The notes under the pieces are model-generated. The model ran no database searches. It was not told the DNA's origin and saw only the letters and a list, made by a program, of their open reading frames with translations. This document shows positions 25,161-33,681 of a stretch of DNA of 64,000 nucleotides, in pieces. A program made the position numbers and the translations under genes. The stretch covers positions 41,775 through 105,774 of the forward strand of contig CAOKLO010000004.1 of NCBI GenBank assembly GCA_948469375.1. The letters run 5' to 3'. Position 1 is the first letter of the stretch, and the number at the start of each line of letters is the position of its first letter. This DNA comes from an uncultured bacterium (GTDB lineage: Bacteria > Bacillota > Clostridia > Oscillospirales > Oscillospiraceae).

Positions 25161-26054
25161 ATGAATCAACAGGAAAAGCGAATCAGTTCCGGCGAGGCGA
25201 TTTATAAGGTATTCATCTACATTGTGCTCATTCTCCTGGCCGTTACCATCATCGTACCGGTGGCCTGGGTGTTCTTGGCCTCCATCAAGCAGAACAGCGA
25301 GTTCTACGGCAACCCCTGGACCCTGCCCGCCTCCTTCTACTGGCAGAACTTTGTGGACGCCTGGGGCGCGGCCAACATGGGCAGCTATATGCTCAACTCG
25401 GTGATCGTCACCGCCTTGAGTTTGGCCATTTTGCTGGTGGTGGCGCTGCCTGCGGCCTACTGCCTGTCCCGGTTCAAATTCTTAGGCAGTAAATTCTTCA
25501 ACCTCTGCTTCATGGCGGGACTGTTTATCAACGTCAACTATATCGTGGTGCCCATCTTCCTCATGCTGCGGGACGGCGACGTCTGGCTCAAGGGCGTGCT
25601 GGGCAGCGGATTTCTGCTCAACAACCTCTTTGTGCTGGCGGTGGTGTACGCCGCCACCGCCCTGCCCTTCACCATCTACCTGCTGTCGGGCTATTTCGCC
25701 ACCCTGCCCCACGATTTTGAGGAGGCGGCCTACATCGACGGCGCGGGCTACGGCGCCACCATGACCCGCATCATCTTCCCCATGGCCCAGCCCTCCATCA
25801 TCACCATCATTCTGTTCAATTTTCTGTCCTTCTGGAACGAGTATATCATCTCCCTGACGCTGATGAGCAGCTCCAACGGGCAGAAAACCCTCCCGGTGGG
25901 TCTGCTGAACCTGATGCAGGGCCAGCAGTCCAAGGCGGAGTTCGGCATCATGTACGCCGGTCTTGTGCTGGTCATGCTGCCCACGCTGATCCTTTACATC
26001 TGTGTGCAGAAGAAGCTGACCCAGGGCATGACCGTGGGCGGGCTAAAAGGATAA
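25161..26054 (+). CDS. Sugar ABC transporter permease (MalG type)
   Basis: 297 residues with six membrane segments. The EAA motif is EEAAYIDGAGYGATMTRIIF. The C-terminal tail ends QGMTVGGLKG, typical of MalG-type subunits. It should pair with the preceding permease. About 120 bp containing a dispersed hairpin repeat separate it from the next small gene. Confidence 0.92.
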   Translation: MNQQEKRISSGEAIYKVFIYIVLILLAVTIIVPVAWVFLASIKQNSEFYGNPWTLPASFYWQNFVDAWGAANMGSYMLNSVIVTALSLAILLVVALPAAYCLSRFKFLGSKFFNLCFMAGLFINVNYIVVPIFLMLRDGDVWLKGVLGSGFLLNNLFVLAVVYAATALPFTIYLLSGYFATLPHDFEEAAYIDGAGYGATMTRIIFPMAQPSIITIILFNFLSFWNEYIISLTLMSSSNGQKTLPVGLLNLMQGQQSKAEFGIMYAGLVLVMLPTLILYICVQKKLTQGMTVGGLKG

Positions 26055-26057
26055 CTT

Positions 26058-26087
26058 GCTTTTTCTTGAAAGAAAAGTGGGCAAAAA
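26058..26087 (+). repeat. Dispersed hairpin repeat, copy 2
   Basis: CTTTTTCTTGAAAGAAAAG folds on itself and is followed by TGGGCAAAAAGAACT, matching the copy at 19117 in arrangement and tail. It lies just after a permease stop. Confidence 0.5.
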
Positions 26088-26174
26088 GAACTATAGTCTG
26101 CTTCCGGCGGGGCAAAAACCTGTGCTATTGCGCCCGACAACGGAGCGCTACTATAGATGGGAAGGATATATATT

Positions 26175-26384
26175 ATGAAATTTTGGAAAGAGCATCGAGA
26201 GCTGCGCATGGTTCTGATGATCGCCGCCTTTGCGGCAGGTATCGTCCTGCTGATTTCCGGCTGGAAAATGACTGGCGAGCTGAAAGGGCTGGGCGTCATG
26301 CTGCTGGGCGTGGCCTGCCTGCTGGCGACGCTGTACTTTTACAACACGCGCTTCGCGGAGGACCGGAGCAAAAAATCGCGCTGA
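26175..26384 (+). CDS. Small two-helix membrane protein in GNB/LNB operon
   Basis: 69 residues from ATG 26175, with GGGAAGGA about 8 bases upstream. It has a short basic start (MKFWKEHRELR), two hydrophobic helices (about 12-30 and 36-57) and a polar end (FAEDRSKKSR). It ends 14 bp before the GH112 gene, so it is very probably co-translated. Function is unknown; small membrane proteins beside sugar permeases may help assembly or be unrelated passengers. Confidence 0.7.
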   Translation: MKFWKEHRELRMVLMIAAFAAGIVLLISGWKMTGELKGLGVMLLGVACLLATLYFYNTRFAEDRSKKSR

Positions 26385-26398
26385 AAGGGAACGCAAAC

Positions 26399-28564
26399 AT
26401 GGAAAAACAGCATTTTGGCCGCGTCACCATCCCCACGGATGTGGACGTGGTCCCCGAGACCATGGCGCTGATTAAGCGCTGGGGCGCGGATGCCGTCCGG
26501 GACTGCGACGGCACCGGCTTCCCCCAGGAGCTGAAAGCGGTGGACGCCAAGGTCTATTCCACCTACTACACCACCCGCAAGGACAACCAGTGGGCCCGCG
26601 CCAATCCCGACGAGGTGCAGCAGTGCTACATCATGACCGGCTTTTACACCGCCCCGGGCGGGCCGCTGTCCATCCCGTTGATGCGGGGCGTCAGCCCGGA
26701 GCTTTTGCAGGTGAACACCAGGGACGATATCAAGCGCTGGTGGGAGGTGATGGACCGCACCGCCGGAGCACCCCTTTCCCCGGACGCCTGGCGGTATGAC
26801 GAGGGGACGGGCTGTGTGGTGATCGGCGAGCCGGAGGACTTTCACGACTATACCGTCAGCTTTCTGGCCTATCTGATTTGGGACCCGGTGCACATGTACA
26901 ACGCCGTTACCAACGGTTGGACCGATTTCGAGCACCAGATCACCTTCGACGTGCGTCAGCCCAAAACCCGGGCCTTTACCATGGAGCGGCTGCGGAAATT
27001 CATTGCAGACCACCCCTATGTGGACGTGATCCGCTACACCACCTTCTTTCACCAGTTTACCCTGATTTTTGACGAGCTGAAGCGGGAAAAGTATGTGGAT
27101 TGGTACGGCTATTCCGCCTCCGTGTCCCCTTACATCCTGGAGCGGTTTGAGCGGGAGACGGGCTGCAAATTCCGCCCCGAGTTCATCATCGACCAGGGAT
27201 ATTACAACAACCAGTACCGGGTTCCCTCCAGGGAGTACAAGGACTTTATGGCCTTCCAGCGCCGGGAGGTGGCCGCCCTGGCCCGTGAAATGGTGGACAT
27301 CACCCACGAGCTGGGCAAGGAGGCCATGATGTTCCTGGGCGACCACTGGATCGGCACCGAGCCCTATCTGGACGAGTTCAAATCCATCGGGCTGGACGCG
27401 GTGGTGGGCAGCGTAGGCAACGGCTCCACCCTGCGGCTCATCTCCGACATTCAGGGCGTGCGCTACACCGAGGGCCGGTTTTTGCCCTATTTCTTCCCGG
27501 ACACCTTCCATGAGGGGGGCGACCCGGTGCGGGAGGCCAAGGAGAATTGGGTCACCGCCCGCCGGGCCATTCTGCGTAAGCCCATCGACCGCATCGGGTA
27601 CGGCGGATATCTCAAGCTGGCCTGTCAATTCCCGGAGTTTCTGGACTATGTGGAGTCCGTCTGTAAAGAGTTCCGGGAGCTATACGAAAACATCAAGGGG
27701 ACCACGCCCTACTGCGTCAAGACGGTGGCGGTGCTCAACTGCTGGGGCCGCGCCCGGTCCTGGGGGTGCCACATGGTCCACCACGCCCTGTATCAGAAGC
27801 AGAACCTGGCCTATGCCGGGGTGATTGAGGCCCTGTCCGGCGCGCCCTTCGACGTGCGGTTTCTCAGCTTCGACGACTTGAAGGCCGACCCCCGCGCCCT
27901 GGACGGGGTGGATGTGGTCATCAACGTGGGCGGCGGCGAAACCGCCCACACCGGCGGCGCGGTCTGGGAGGACCCGGAGGTTTCCGCCGCGGTAAAGCGG
28001 TTCGTATACCGGGGCGGCGGCCTGGTCGGCGTGGGCGAGCCCTCCGGCCACCAGTACCAGGGGCGGTATTTGCAGCTGGCCCAGGTGCTGGGAGTGGAGA
28101 AGGAGACCGGCTTCACCCTAGGCTATGACAAATACAATTGGGAGGAGCATCCGGACCATTTCATTCTGGCGGACAGCCCGGACGGGGTGGACTTCGGCGA
28201 CGGCGGCCGGGACGTCTATGCCTTGGAGGGCGCTCAAGTGCTGGTTCAGCGGGACCGGGAGGTCCATCTGGCCGTCAACGAGTACGGCGAGGGCAGGGGG
28301 GTGTACCTATCCGGCCTGCCCTACAGCTTTGAAAACAGCCGTCTTATGCACCGGGCCATCCTCTGGGCGGCCCACGGGGAGGAGGAGCTGCACCGCTGGT
28401 TCTCCTCCAATGTCAGCGTGGAAGTCCACGCCTTTGTGGAAAACGGAAAGTTCTGCGTGGTGAACAACACCTATCAGCCCCAATCCACCACCGTCTGGAA
28501 GGAGGCCGGGGAGGGCTTCCCCCTGGACCTGGCGGCAAACGAGATCAAGTGGTTTGAAATCTGA
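26399..28564 (+). CDS. lnpA: 1,3-beta-galactosyl-N-acetylhexosamine phosphorylase (GH112)
   Basis: 721 residues from ATG 26399, preceded by AAAGGGA at 8 bases. The open frame continues upstream across the small membrane gene, but only from this ATG does GH112 sequence begin (GRVTIPTDVDVVPET, ADAVRDCDGTG). Asp315 in FLGDHWIGTEPY corresponds by motif to the family's general acid. A C-terminal Rossmann-like domain (VVINVGGGETAHTGG) follows the barrel. The enzyme splits galacto-N-biose or lacto-N-biose with phosphate, giving Gal-1-P and GalNAc/GlcNAc. It is cytoplasmic, downstream of the importer genes; NahK is divergent. Confidence 0.95.
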   Translation: MEKQHFGRVTIPTDVDVVPETMALIKRWGADAVRDCDGTGFPQELKAVDAKVYSTYYTTRKDNQWARANPDEVQQCYIMTGFYTAPGGPLSIPLMRGVSPELLQVNTRDDIKRWWEVMDRTAGAPLSPDAWRYDEGTGCVVIGEPEDFHDYTVSFLAYLIWDPVHMYNAVTNGWTDFEHQITFDVRQPKTRAFTMERLRKFIADHPYVDVIRYTTFFHQFTLIFDELKREKYVDWYGYSASVSPYILERFERETGCKFRPEFIIDQGYYNNQYRVPSREYKDFMAFQRREVAALAREMVDITHELGKEAMMFLGDHWIGTEPYLDEFKSIGLDAVVGSVGNGSTLRLISDIQGVRYTEGRFLPYFFPDTFHEGGDPVREAKENWVTARRAILRKPIDRIGYGGYLKLACQFPEFLDYVESVCKEFRELYENIKGTTPYCVKTVAVLNCWGRARSWGCHMVHHALYQKQNLAYAGVIEALSGAPFDVRFLSFDDLKADPRALDGVDVVINVGGGETAHTGGAVWEDPEVSAAVKRFVYRGGGLVGVGEPSGHQYQGRYLQLAQVLGVEKETGFTLGYDKYNWEEHPDHFILADSPDGVDFGDGGRDVYALEGAQVLVQRDREVHLAVNEYGEGRGVYLSGLPYSFENSRLMHRAILWAAHGEEELHRWFSSNVSVEVHAFVENGKFCVVNNTYQPQSTTVWKEAGEGFPLDLAANEIKWFEI

Positions 28565-28565
28565 A

Positions 28566-28602
28566 ACAAGTCCCGGTTTGGTATCGCCAAACCGGGACTT
28601 GT
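28566..28602 (+). terminator. Strong hairpin ending the GNB/LNB operon
   Basis: A perfect 16-bp stem (arm ACAAGTCCCGGTTTGG, 28566-28581 with 28587-28602) and 5-base loop lie directly after the stop. There is no immediate T-run, so termination is inferred from position. Confidence 0.7.
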
Positions 28603-28644
28603 CCGTCTCCGCCCCGTATGCGCCACAAAAATTTTCTTTTTTCC

Positions 28645-28671
28645 GTAACCGGCCCCCTTTTTCTTCGTATA
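28645..28671 (+). promoter_or_regulatory. Probable ECF-type promoter of the sigma gene
   Basis: GTAAC at 28645-28649, 16-base spacer, CGTATA at 28666-28671. This matches the TGAAAC/TGTAAC-N16-CGT architecture of Bacillus ECF sigma promoters, suggesting autoregulation. A sigma-A reading (TATACT at 28670) lacks a good -35. Confidence 0.55.
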
Positions 28672-28725
28672 TACTAATAGAACCACCTGTACAGAGGGTT
28701 TCACAGTCTAGGAGGGAGGCTCCGC

Positions 28726-29268
28726 ATGAACGAAAGCAAGCTGGTAAAAAAGCTGAACCGGCACAGCCGGAGCGCCCTGGACCAGGCTGTCGGCCGCTAC
28801 ACCCCTTACGTCAGCGCAATAATTCTGCGTACCCTGGCGGGCAGGGCCTGCCGGGAGGACGTGGAGGAGCTGTGCGCCGACGTGTTCGTGGCCTTGTGGA
28901 CCCATGCGGACGGGCTGGACCCGGAGCAGGGCCTTCGCCCCTGGCTGGCGGCGGTTGCCAAAAATAAAGCCACAGACTGGCTCCGCCGCAGCCGTCCCAG
29001 CGGCTCTATCCCCGAGGATTTGCCCGACCCCTCGCCCGGCCCCGAGGAGCTGGCTCAGCGCCGGGACCAGTCCGCCCGGCTGTGGGCGGCGGTGGACGGG
29101 CTGGAGGAGCCGGACCGCACCCTGTTCATCCGCTACTATTACGAAGAGGACAAGCTGAAAACCATCGCGACGGAGCTGGGTATGAGCCAAACCGCCGCCA
29201 AGCAGCGGCTGTTCCGGGGCCGGAAGTCCCTGAAGGCCGCGTTGCAGGAAGGAGTGGAAACAACGTGA
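28726..29268 (+). CDS. ECF-family RNA polymerase sigma factor
   Basis: 180 residues. Region 2 is seen in CREDVEELCADVFVALW and GLRPWLAAVAKNKATDWLRR. Region 4 is LKTIATELGMSQTAAKQRLF followed by RGRKSLK. There is no region 3, as expected for ECF factors. GGAGGGAGG precedes the ATG. The stop overlaps the start of the next gene, a membrane anti-sigma candidate. Confidence 0.93.
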   Translation: MNESKLVKKLNRHSRSALDQAVGRYTPYVSAIILRTLAGRACREDVEELCADVFVALWTHADGLDPEQGLRPWLAAVAKNKATDWLRRSRPSGSIPEDLPDPSPGPEELAQRRDQSARLWAAVDGLEEPDRTLFIRYYYEEDKLKTIATELGMSQTAAKQRLFRGRKSLKAALQEGVETT

Positions 29269-30641
29269 AAAACCGTCTGCAAACACTGTGGGACGAGGTA
29301 ACGCCGGAGGGCGGCCCCTGCCCCCGGCCGAACGCCAAAAAGGTCCGCCGCCGGGTGGACGCCGCGCTGGACGGCAAGCCCCGGGTCCTGCCCCGCCGGG
29401 CGCTGAGGCTGGCCGCCGCGGCGGCCGCCGCCGTGCTGCTGCTCTCCGGCACCGCCCTGGCGGGTGGGGAGCTGATTCCTCCCGAGTTCAACGTGCTGAG
29501 CACCCAGTTCACCTGGGGTGAGAACCCCGAAACCGCCATCGCCATGATGACCATTACCCCCGTGTCGGCGGAGGACGACAACTATACCCTCACCGTCACC
29601 AGCTCCCTGGCCGACGGGAACCGGCTCTATTTCACCCTTCTCGTCGAGGCCAAAAACGACGAGGCCAAGGAGCGGCTGGAGAACGCCGAGTTTGGCGACC
29701 GGCTCTCCCTGCGCATACCCGGCAGCAACAGCTACGGCCTCAGCGGCGAGGCCGACTCCCAGGACAGCGTTTGGCGTCTCAACGTCTCCGCCAACTGGGA
29801 GGCTGGAAAGAGCGCCGCTGTCCGCCTTAACCTCATGGACGAGGGCGTTTGGCTGGAGTTCCCGGTAAAACCCATGCGCTCCATCACCCTGGAGGTGGCC
29901 GCCCAATGCCAGGGTGTGGGCGGTGCGGGCTATGCCGCCGGAGGTCCGGTGTCGGTGGACCAGGTGGAGCTCTCCCCCCTGTCCTACACCCTGCGCTACA
30001 CCACCTCCCAACTGGACACCTGCCCCGCGCCCTATTTCCTCTTCCGGGACGGCTCCCTGCGCACCATGGGCCAGATGCGGGTGCTGGGGCCCTCCGGAGG
30101 CAGCGACACCGGGCTGTTTCATCAATATCCAGACCGTCACAGGTGCAGCTGGCAGTTCGGCTCCATCCAGGACCTGTCCCTGATGGAAGCCATCGTATTC
30201 GGCGGCACAGCCTACCCGCTGAATGGCGGCGAGCCCTACGAGGTGGACGTCAGCGCCATCCCCCGGCCCTTCGTCCTCCCCCTTGGGGAGGAAACCCCCA
30301 GCGGGGACTGGACCGTCCCCCTGTTCGCCCTGTGCGGCGGGCTGGGCGTCCCCTGTGAATGGGACGAGGCGGCGGGTACTGCCGTAGCCTCTTTCCGGGA
30401 CACAACCTTGACCTTCACCCTGGGCAGCAAAACGGTCCAGGTAAGCGGCCCGTGGAGCTGGGACGCCAGTGAAATGGACCTTGCCCCCGCGTACCAGGGC
30501 GGCGAGCTGTGGGTGGACGCCGTCTCGTTGCTCCGCACCGTGTGGAGCGTCCAGCTGGACGCGGCCATGGAGGACCGGGACAAGGCCGTGAGGCGGGAGG
30601 ACGGCTCCGCCGTGTTCACCTCCTGGGTGGTCAACCCGTAA
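29265..30641 (+). CDS. Putative anti-sigma factor with C-terminal stalk-like domain
   Basis: 458 residues from GTG 29265, whose GTGA overlaps the sigma stop. The N-terminal 45 residues are short and basic, followed by one membrane helix (about 46-67), then a large extracytoplasmic region. The middle part resembles DUF4179-type proteins. The last 110 residues (WTVPLFALCGGLGVPCEWDE onward) resemble the copper-amine-oxidase-like stalk domain of clostridial surface proteins. Gene order and topology suggest it holds the sigma factor until an envelope signal arrives. The short cytoplasmic part lacks a zinc HxxxCxxC motif. Confidence 0.7.
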   Translation: MKNRLQTLWDEVTPEGGPCPRPNAKKVRRRVDAALDGKPRVLPRRALRLAAAAAAAVLLLSGTALAGGELIPPEFNVLSTQFTWGENPETAIAMMTITPVSAEDDNYTLTVTSSLADGNRLYFTLLVEAKNDEAKERLENAEFGDRLSLRIPGSNSYGLSGEADSQDSVWRLNVSANWEAGKSAAVRLNLMDEGVWLEFPVKPMRSITLEVAAQCQGVGGAGYAAGGPVSVDQVELSPLSYTLRYTTSQLDTCPAPYFLFRDGSLRTMGQMRVLGPSGGSDTGLFHQYPDRHRCSWQFGSIQDLSLMEAIVFGGTAYPLNGGEPYEVDVSAIPRPFVLPLGEETPSGDWTVPLFALCGGLGVPCEWDEAAGTAVASFRDTTLTFTLGSKTVQVSGPWSWDASEMDLAPAYQGGELWVDAVSLLRTVWSVQLDAAMEDRDKAVRREDGSAVFTSWVVNP

Positions 30642-30645
30642 CGGC

Positions 30646-30681
30646 AAAAACAGCGGAGAGCATCGCTCTCCGCTGTTTTTT
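30646..30681. terminator. Bidirectional terminator after anti-sigma gene
   Basis: A perfect 16-bp stem (AAAAACAGCGGAGAGC with GCTCTCCGCTGTTTTT) and 3-base loop end in T6 on the plus strand, with A-run symmetry serving the convergent minus gene. Confidence 0.88.
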
Positions 30682-31271
30682 CACAGGTCCGGCCGGCTCG
30701 CCTCTTCCTCCTTCCGGAAGAGGCGGCGCAGCTCGAACAGTCCGGCCATGATGAACACAGCTGTCAACAGCAAAATCACCGTCAGCGCCCCCACCAGAAA
30801 GGCCCGCTGCTCCTCAAACCGTCCGGCGGGCAGGTACAGCAGCACAAAGGCGATTGTGTTCCCCACAATGTAGGCCGTCCGGCGGCGGAGCAGGCGCCGG
30901 TCCAGGCTGCCCCCCTCGGGCTGATGGATCTCCGCCAGTGCCGCCATGTCCGTCAGGAACTGGAAGTGGAAGTACAGCCCCGCCACCGTGATGACCATGT
31001 CCAGGGGCGGAAACAGCCCTTTCACGCTCCCGCCCATCCAGGAAAACAGCCAGTCCGCCCCGTTCCACGTCCCCAGCAGCATACACAGGGGCCGCAGCAG
31101 CGCCAGGTCCCGCCGCTCCCCGGACAGTATCCTCAGGGCGGACAGCAGCAGCGCATAGCCCACGAAGGCGGGCAGAATGCTCACCGTGCCCAGGTTGATA
31201 TCGAAATGGAGCAGAAAATAGCCCCAGGCCGCCCGGGACAGTCCCTCATACAGGTTTTTCCGGTCAGTCAT
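30681..31271 (-). CDS. Polytopic membrane protein, unknown function
   Basis: 196 residues with about five hydrophobic segments and a charged C-terminus (RRLFRKEEEASRPDL). I do not recognise the family. Its ATG overlaps the blaR1-like stop by 8 bp, so it belongs to the BlaI/BlaR1 operon and may be an effector or accessory of that system. Confidence 0.65.
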   Translation of the reverse strand: MTDRKNLYEGLSRAAWGYFLLHFDINLGTVSILPAFVGYALLLSALRILSGERRDLALLRPLCMLLGTWNGADWLFSWMGGSVKGLFPPLDMVITVAGLYFHFQFLTDMAALAEIHQPEGGSLDRRLLRRRTAYIVGNTIAFVLLYLPAGRFEEQRAFLVGALTVILLLTAVFIMAGLFELRRLFRKEEEASRPDL

Positions 31272-33204
31272 CGATCCATGCGCCCCCTTCCACCGGCAGG
31301 AGGGTCAGCTCCGCCGTCAGTTTATCGTTGAGGTACAGATTCGCCGCGACGCGGTCAGGGAGATGGTCCCCGTCCCGCTCCCAGTCGAAGGTGGTCCCGC
31401 CGCCGTTCAGTGAAATCTCGCCGGACCAGTCCCCGTTGAGTGAGCTGCTGTTCCACGATGCCCCGCTGCTGCTGGAGCCGGTGGTATATGTGTCGGAACG
31501 AGGATCGCGCAGCGCGGGCCGCTGCCCATTTTCCCGGTAGGGAGCACTGCTGACGGCGATTTTTTGGTATTCACCCTTATTGGCCGGGTCTCCCACATAA
31601 ATAGCGCACATACCCTGCACCACGGAGCACTGGTCAAACACCCCATGAGGCTGGGGAATCAGGTCCCCGCCGGATTCCATTTGTCGGCACTGGGTGGTAG
31701 TCCAGTATTCCGCACGGATGATGAAGTCCCCGTGCCGGGCCTCATACACCTTGGCAGGCACCGGTGTTTCCCTAGGGAAGGTGACAAAGGTCCAGCTCCC
31801 ATAGTCTTGGTACGGCTGAAAATTTCCTTGGGGCACGACCACCCAGCGGTCCTCCTGCCGTTCCGCCCGGATGGGCTGGGCGGCGATCCAAACGGCCCCG
31901 TCCTCCTCCGGCCTGCCCTCCGGGGGGCAGTTCAGCTGGACCACCAGCAGACCCTCACAGCTCCCGTCCGCCGACTCCTCCAGGTTAAAGACGCGGTAGC
32001 CCTCCCCGCTATTGGGCCAGCAGGGTAGGCCGTTTTGCCCCATGATCCACTCCATACCGATGCGGCTGGCGTTATAGTTGTTTTCGTAAACCTCCGCCAG
32101 CTCATCCTGACGGTCCAACGGGGCGCACATGGCCAAGTAGGGGAACTCCCCTGTCAAAATTCCCTTGGCGTAGGCGTCGATGGCCCCGGCGGGAGTGGAG
32201 CACCGCACCGCCCGGGCGGCCGACATGGTGAAGGCCGTGGTCCCCCGCCACGCGGGGACACCCTCCGCCCGGACGCCCACCACCAGCGGCACCGCCAGCA
32301 CCACCGTCACGCACACCGACGCCAGGGCCATCCCCGCCGGGTAGCGCTTGAACCGGGCGATGGCCTCGATCCGCCGGGCGATGTTCCTTCCCCCGTTGGC
32401 GGCGGAGGAGGTCCCCGGGACCCGGGCATACTTTTCGTCTGCCATGGACAACAGGATACGGCCGTAATCCCGGCGGTCCTCGCCCTCCAGGCGCTCCAGC
32501 ACCCGCTGGTCGCACAGGGACTCCAGGTCGTTCCCCGCCCAGTCGGCGCACAGCCAGATCAGCGGATTGCACCAGTGGACGCACCGAAAAAATGCGATCA
32601 CCCACCCCCAGACCACATCTCGATGCTTCAAATGGAGCAGCTCGTGAAGAATGACCTTGTCGTCCGTATCCGTCCCGGCGGGCAGGGCAAGCACAGGCCG
32701 GAGCACCCCGCAGACAAAGGCCGAGGGCAGACCGTCCACCTCTACTGCGGGGCAGACGGGCAGATCATACGCCGCCCCCACCGCCTGGACCTGCCTGCTC
32801 TGGACGGGCCGCCCTCTTTTCAGCGCCAGCCGCAGACGGACATAGGAGACCAAATACCGCGCCGGAAGCACCACGGCCCCCGCCGCATAGATCAGATACA
32901 GCCAATCCGCCCACGTCCTGGGGTCGGTCAAGAGCAGAGGGATGGGCGCAATCACCCTGGTCAGCGTCCCATACTCCCCCGTGACCAGGGTTTTCATGAT
33001 CTCCACCGACTGGGGCCAGTTGAGCAGGATGTAGCGCCCACCCCAACCCGCTGGAATCAACAAGACCAGGGCCAACACACTCCAAAGGCTGAACTGCCAG
33101 CGGGGAGAGAGCTTGTCCCGGAACATGACCTTGACGGCCAGCAGCAGTACCGCCGCTCCGGAGGCGGTCAGCGTTTGCAGTAAAAAAGTCCAAATGTCGG
33201 TCAT
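31264..33204 (-). CDS. BlaR1/MecR1-type M56 peptidase sensor
   Basis: 646 residues from ATG 33204, with GGAGG 6 bases upstream. Membrane helices flank a cytoplasmic metalloprotease with HELLHLKHRD (zinc ligands His187 and His191, catalytic Glu188). After a further helix near 310-330 comes an extracytoplasmic part of about 310 residues that lacks the SxxK/KTG motifs of a penicillin-binding sensor. The family cleaves BlaI-type repressors on signal. The ligand here is unknown and probably not a beta-lactam. It follows the repressor by 77 bp. Confidence 0.88.
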   Translation of the reverse strand: MTDIWTFLLQTLTASGAAVLLLAVKVMFRDKLSPRWQFSLWSVLALVLLIPAGWGGRYILLNWPQSVEIMKTLVTGEYGTLTRVIAPIPLLLTDPRTWADWLYLIYAAGAVVLPARYLVSYVRLRLALKRGRPVQSRQVQAVGAAYDLPVCPAVEVDGLPSAFVCGVLRPVLALPAGTDTDDKVILHELLHLKHRDVVWGWVIAFFRCVHWCNPLIWLCADWAGNDLESLCDQRVLERLEGEDRRDYGRILLSMADEKYARVPGTSSAANGGRNIARRIEAIARFKRYPAGMALASVCVTVVLAVPLVVGVRAEGVPAWRGTTAFTMSAARAVRCSTPAGAIDAYAKGILTGEFPYLAMCAPLDRQDELAEVYENNYNASRIGMEWIMGQNGLPCWPNSGEGYRVFNLEESADGSCEGLLVVQLNCPPEGRPEEDGAVWIAAQPIRAERQEDRWVVVPQGNFQPYQDYGSWTFVTFPRETPVPAKVYEARHGDFIIRAEYWTTTQCRQMESGGDLIPQPHGVFDQCSVVQGMCAIYVGDPANKGEYQKIAVSSAPYRENGQRPALRDPRSDTYTTGSSSSGASWNSSSLNGDWSGEISLNGGGTTFDWERDGDHLPDRVAANLYLNDKLTAELTLLPVEGGAWIDD

Positions 33205-33255
33205 AATATCCTCCAATCCAGCCCAGACCATCAGCGAACGAAAGTCCTTTTTCGG

Positions 33256-33281
33256 TTCCATTTTCTTTCAAGAAAATGGAA
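33256..33281 (-). repeat. Intercistronic hairpin repeat, copy 3
   Basis: TTCCATTTTCTT (33256-33267) pairs perfectly with AAGAAAATGGAA (33270-33281), starting directly after the repressor stop. Its TTTTCTT/AAGAAAA core recalls the hairpins at 19117 and 26058. It may tune expression between repressor and protease genes. Confidence 0.5.
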
Positions 33282-33647
33282 CTAGACCTCCATCTCGTCC
33301 AGAAGGCGGCGCAGCTCGTCCCGCTCCCGGGAGGAAATGGGTTTCTCCTTCAAAAAGGCGGCCACCAAATCCCCGGTGGCCCCCCGGTAAACCTGCTGCA
33401 AAAAGCTGTCCCGGGCCTGGGCCTGACAGTCTTCCCGGCTCAGCGCCGCCCGGTACAGCCGGGGATAGCCCTCCTTGTTGATGGAAACCAGTCCCTTTGC
33501 CTCCATCCGGGTCAGATAGGTGAGCACCGTGTTCCGGTTCCACCCCGTGTCCTTTTGCAGGGCCAGAGTCAGTTCCCCCAGCGCGGCCCCGCCTGTGTCC
33601 CACAGCACCCCCAGCACCAGCCATTCCCGGTCCGACAATTTTACCAT
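33282..33647 (-). CDS. BlaI/MecI-family transcriptional repressor
   Basis: 121 residues. The winged helix is at the N-terminus (LSDREWLVLGVLWDTG, NRNTVLTYLTRMEAKGL) and the C-terminal half is the dimerisation helix region. In this family the protease partner inactivates the repressor by cleavage. GGAGG precedes the ATG. Two perfect TACANNTGTA boxes lie in its promoter, so autorepression is strongly supported. Confidence 0.94.
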   Translation of the reverse strand: MVKLSDREWLVLGVLWDTGGAALGELTLALQKDTGWNRNTVLTYLTRMEAKGLVSINKEGYPRLYRAALSREDCQAQARDSFLQQVYRGATGDLVAAFLKEKPISSRERDELRRLLDEMEV

Positions 33648-33659
33648 TGCGGTTACCTC

Positions 33660-33671
33660 CTACAACTGTAG
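33660..33671. promoter_or_regulatory. BlaI-type operator 1
   Basis: CTACAACTGTAG is a perfect CTACANNTGTAG palindrome in the leader of the repressor gene. Confidence 0.85.
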
Positions 33672-33681
33672 TCTTTTTGCT

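Noticed and set aside
26066-26398. N-terminal extension of the GH112 frame
   Set aside because: The extension overlaps the well-initiated small membrane gene in another frame and has no GH112 similarity; ATG 26399 has its own Shine-Dalgarno.
31264-33647. Beta-lactam resistance operon
   Set aside because: Repressor and protease fit the Bla family, but no beta-lactamase is present and the sensor lacks penicillin-binding motifs.
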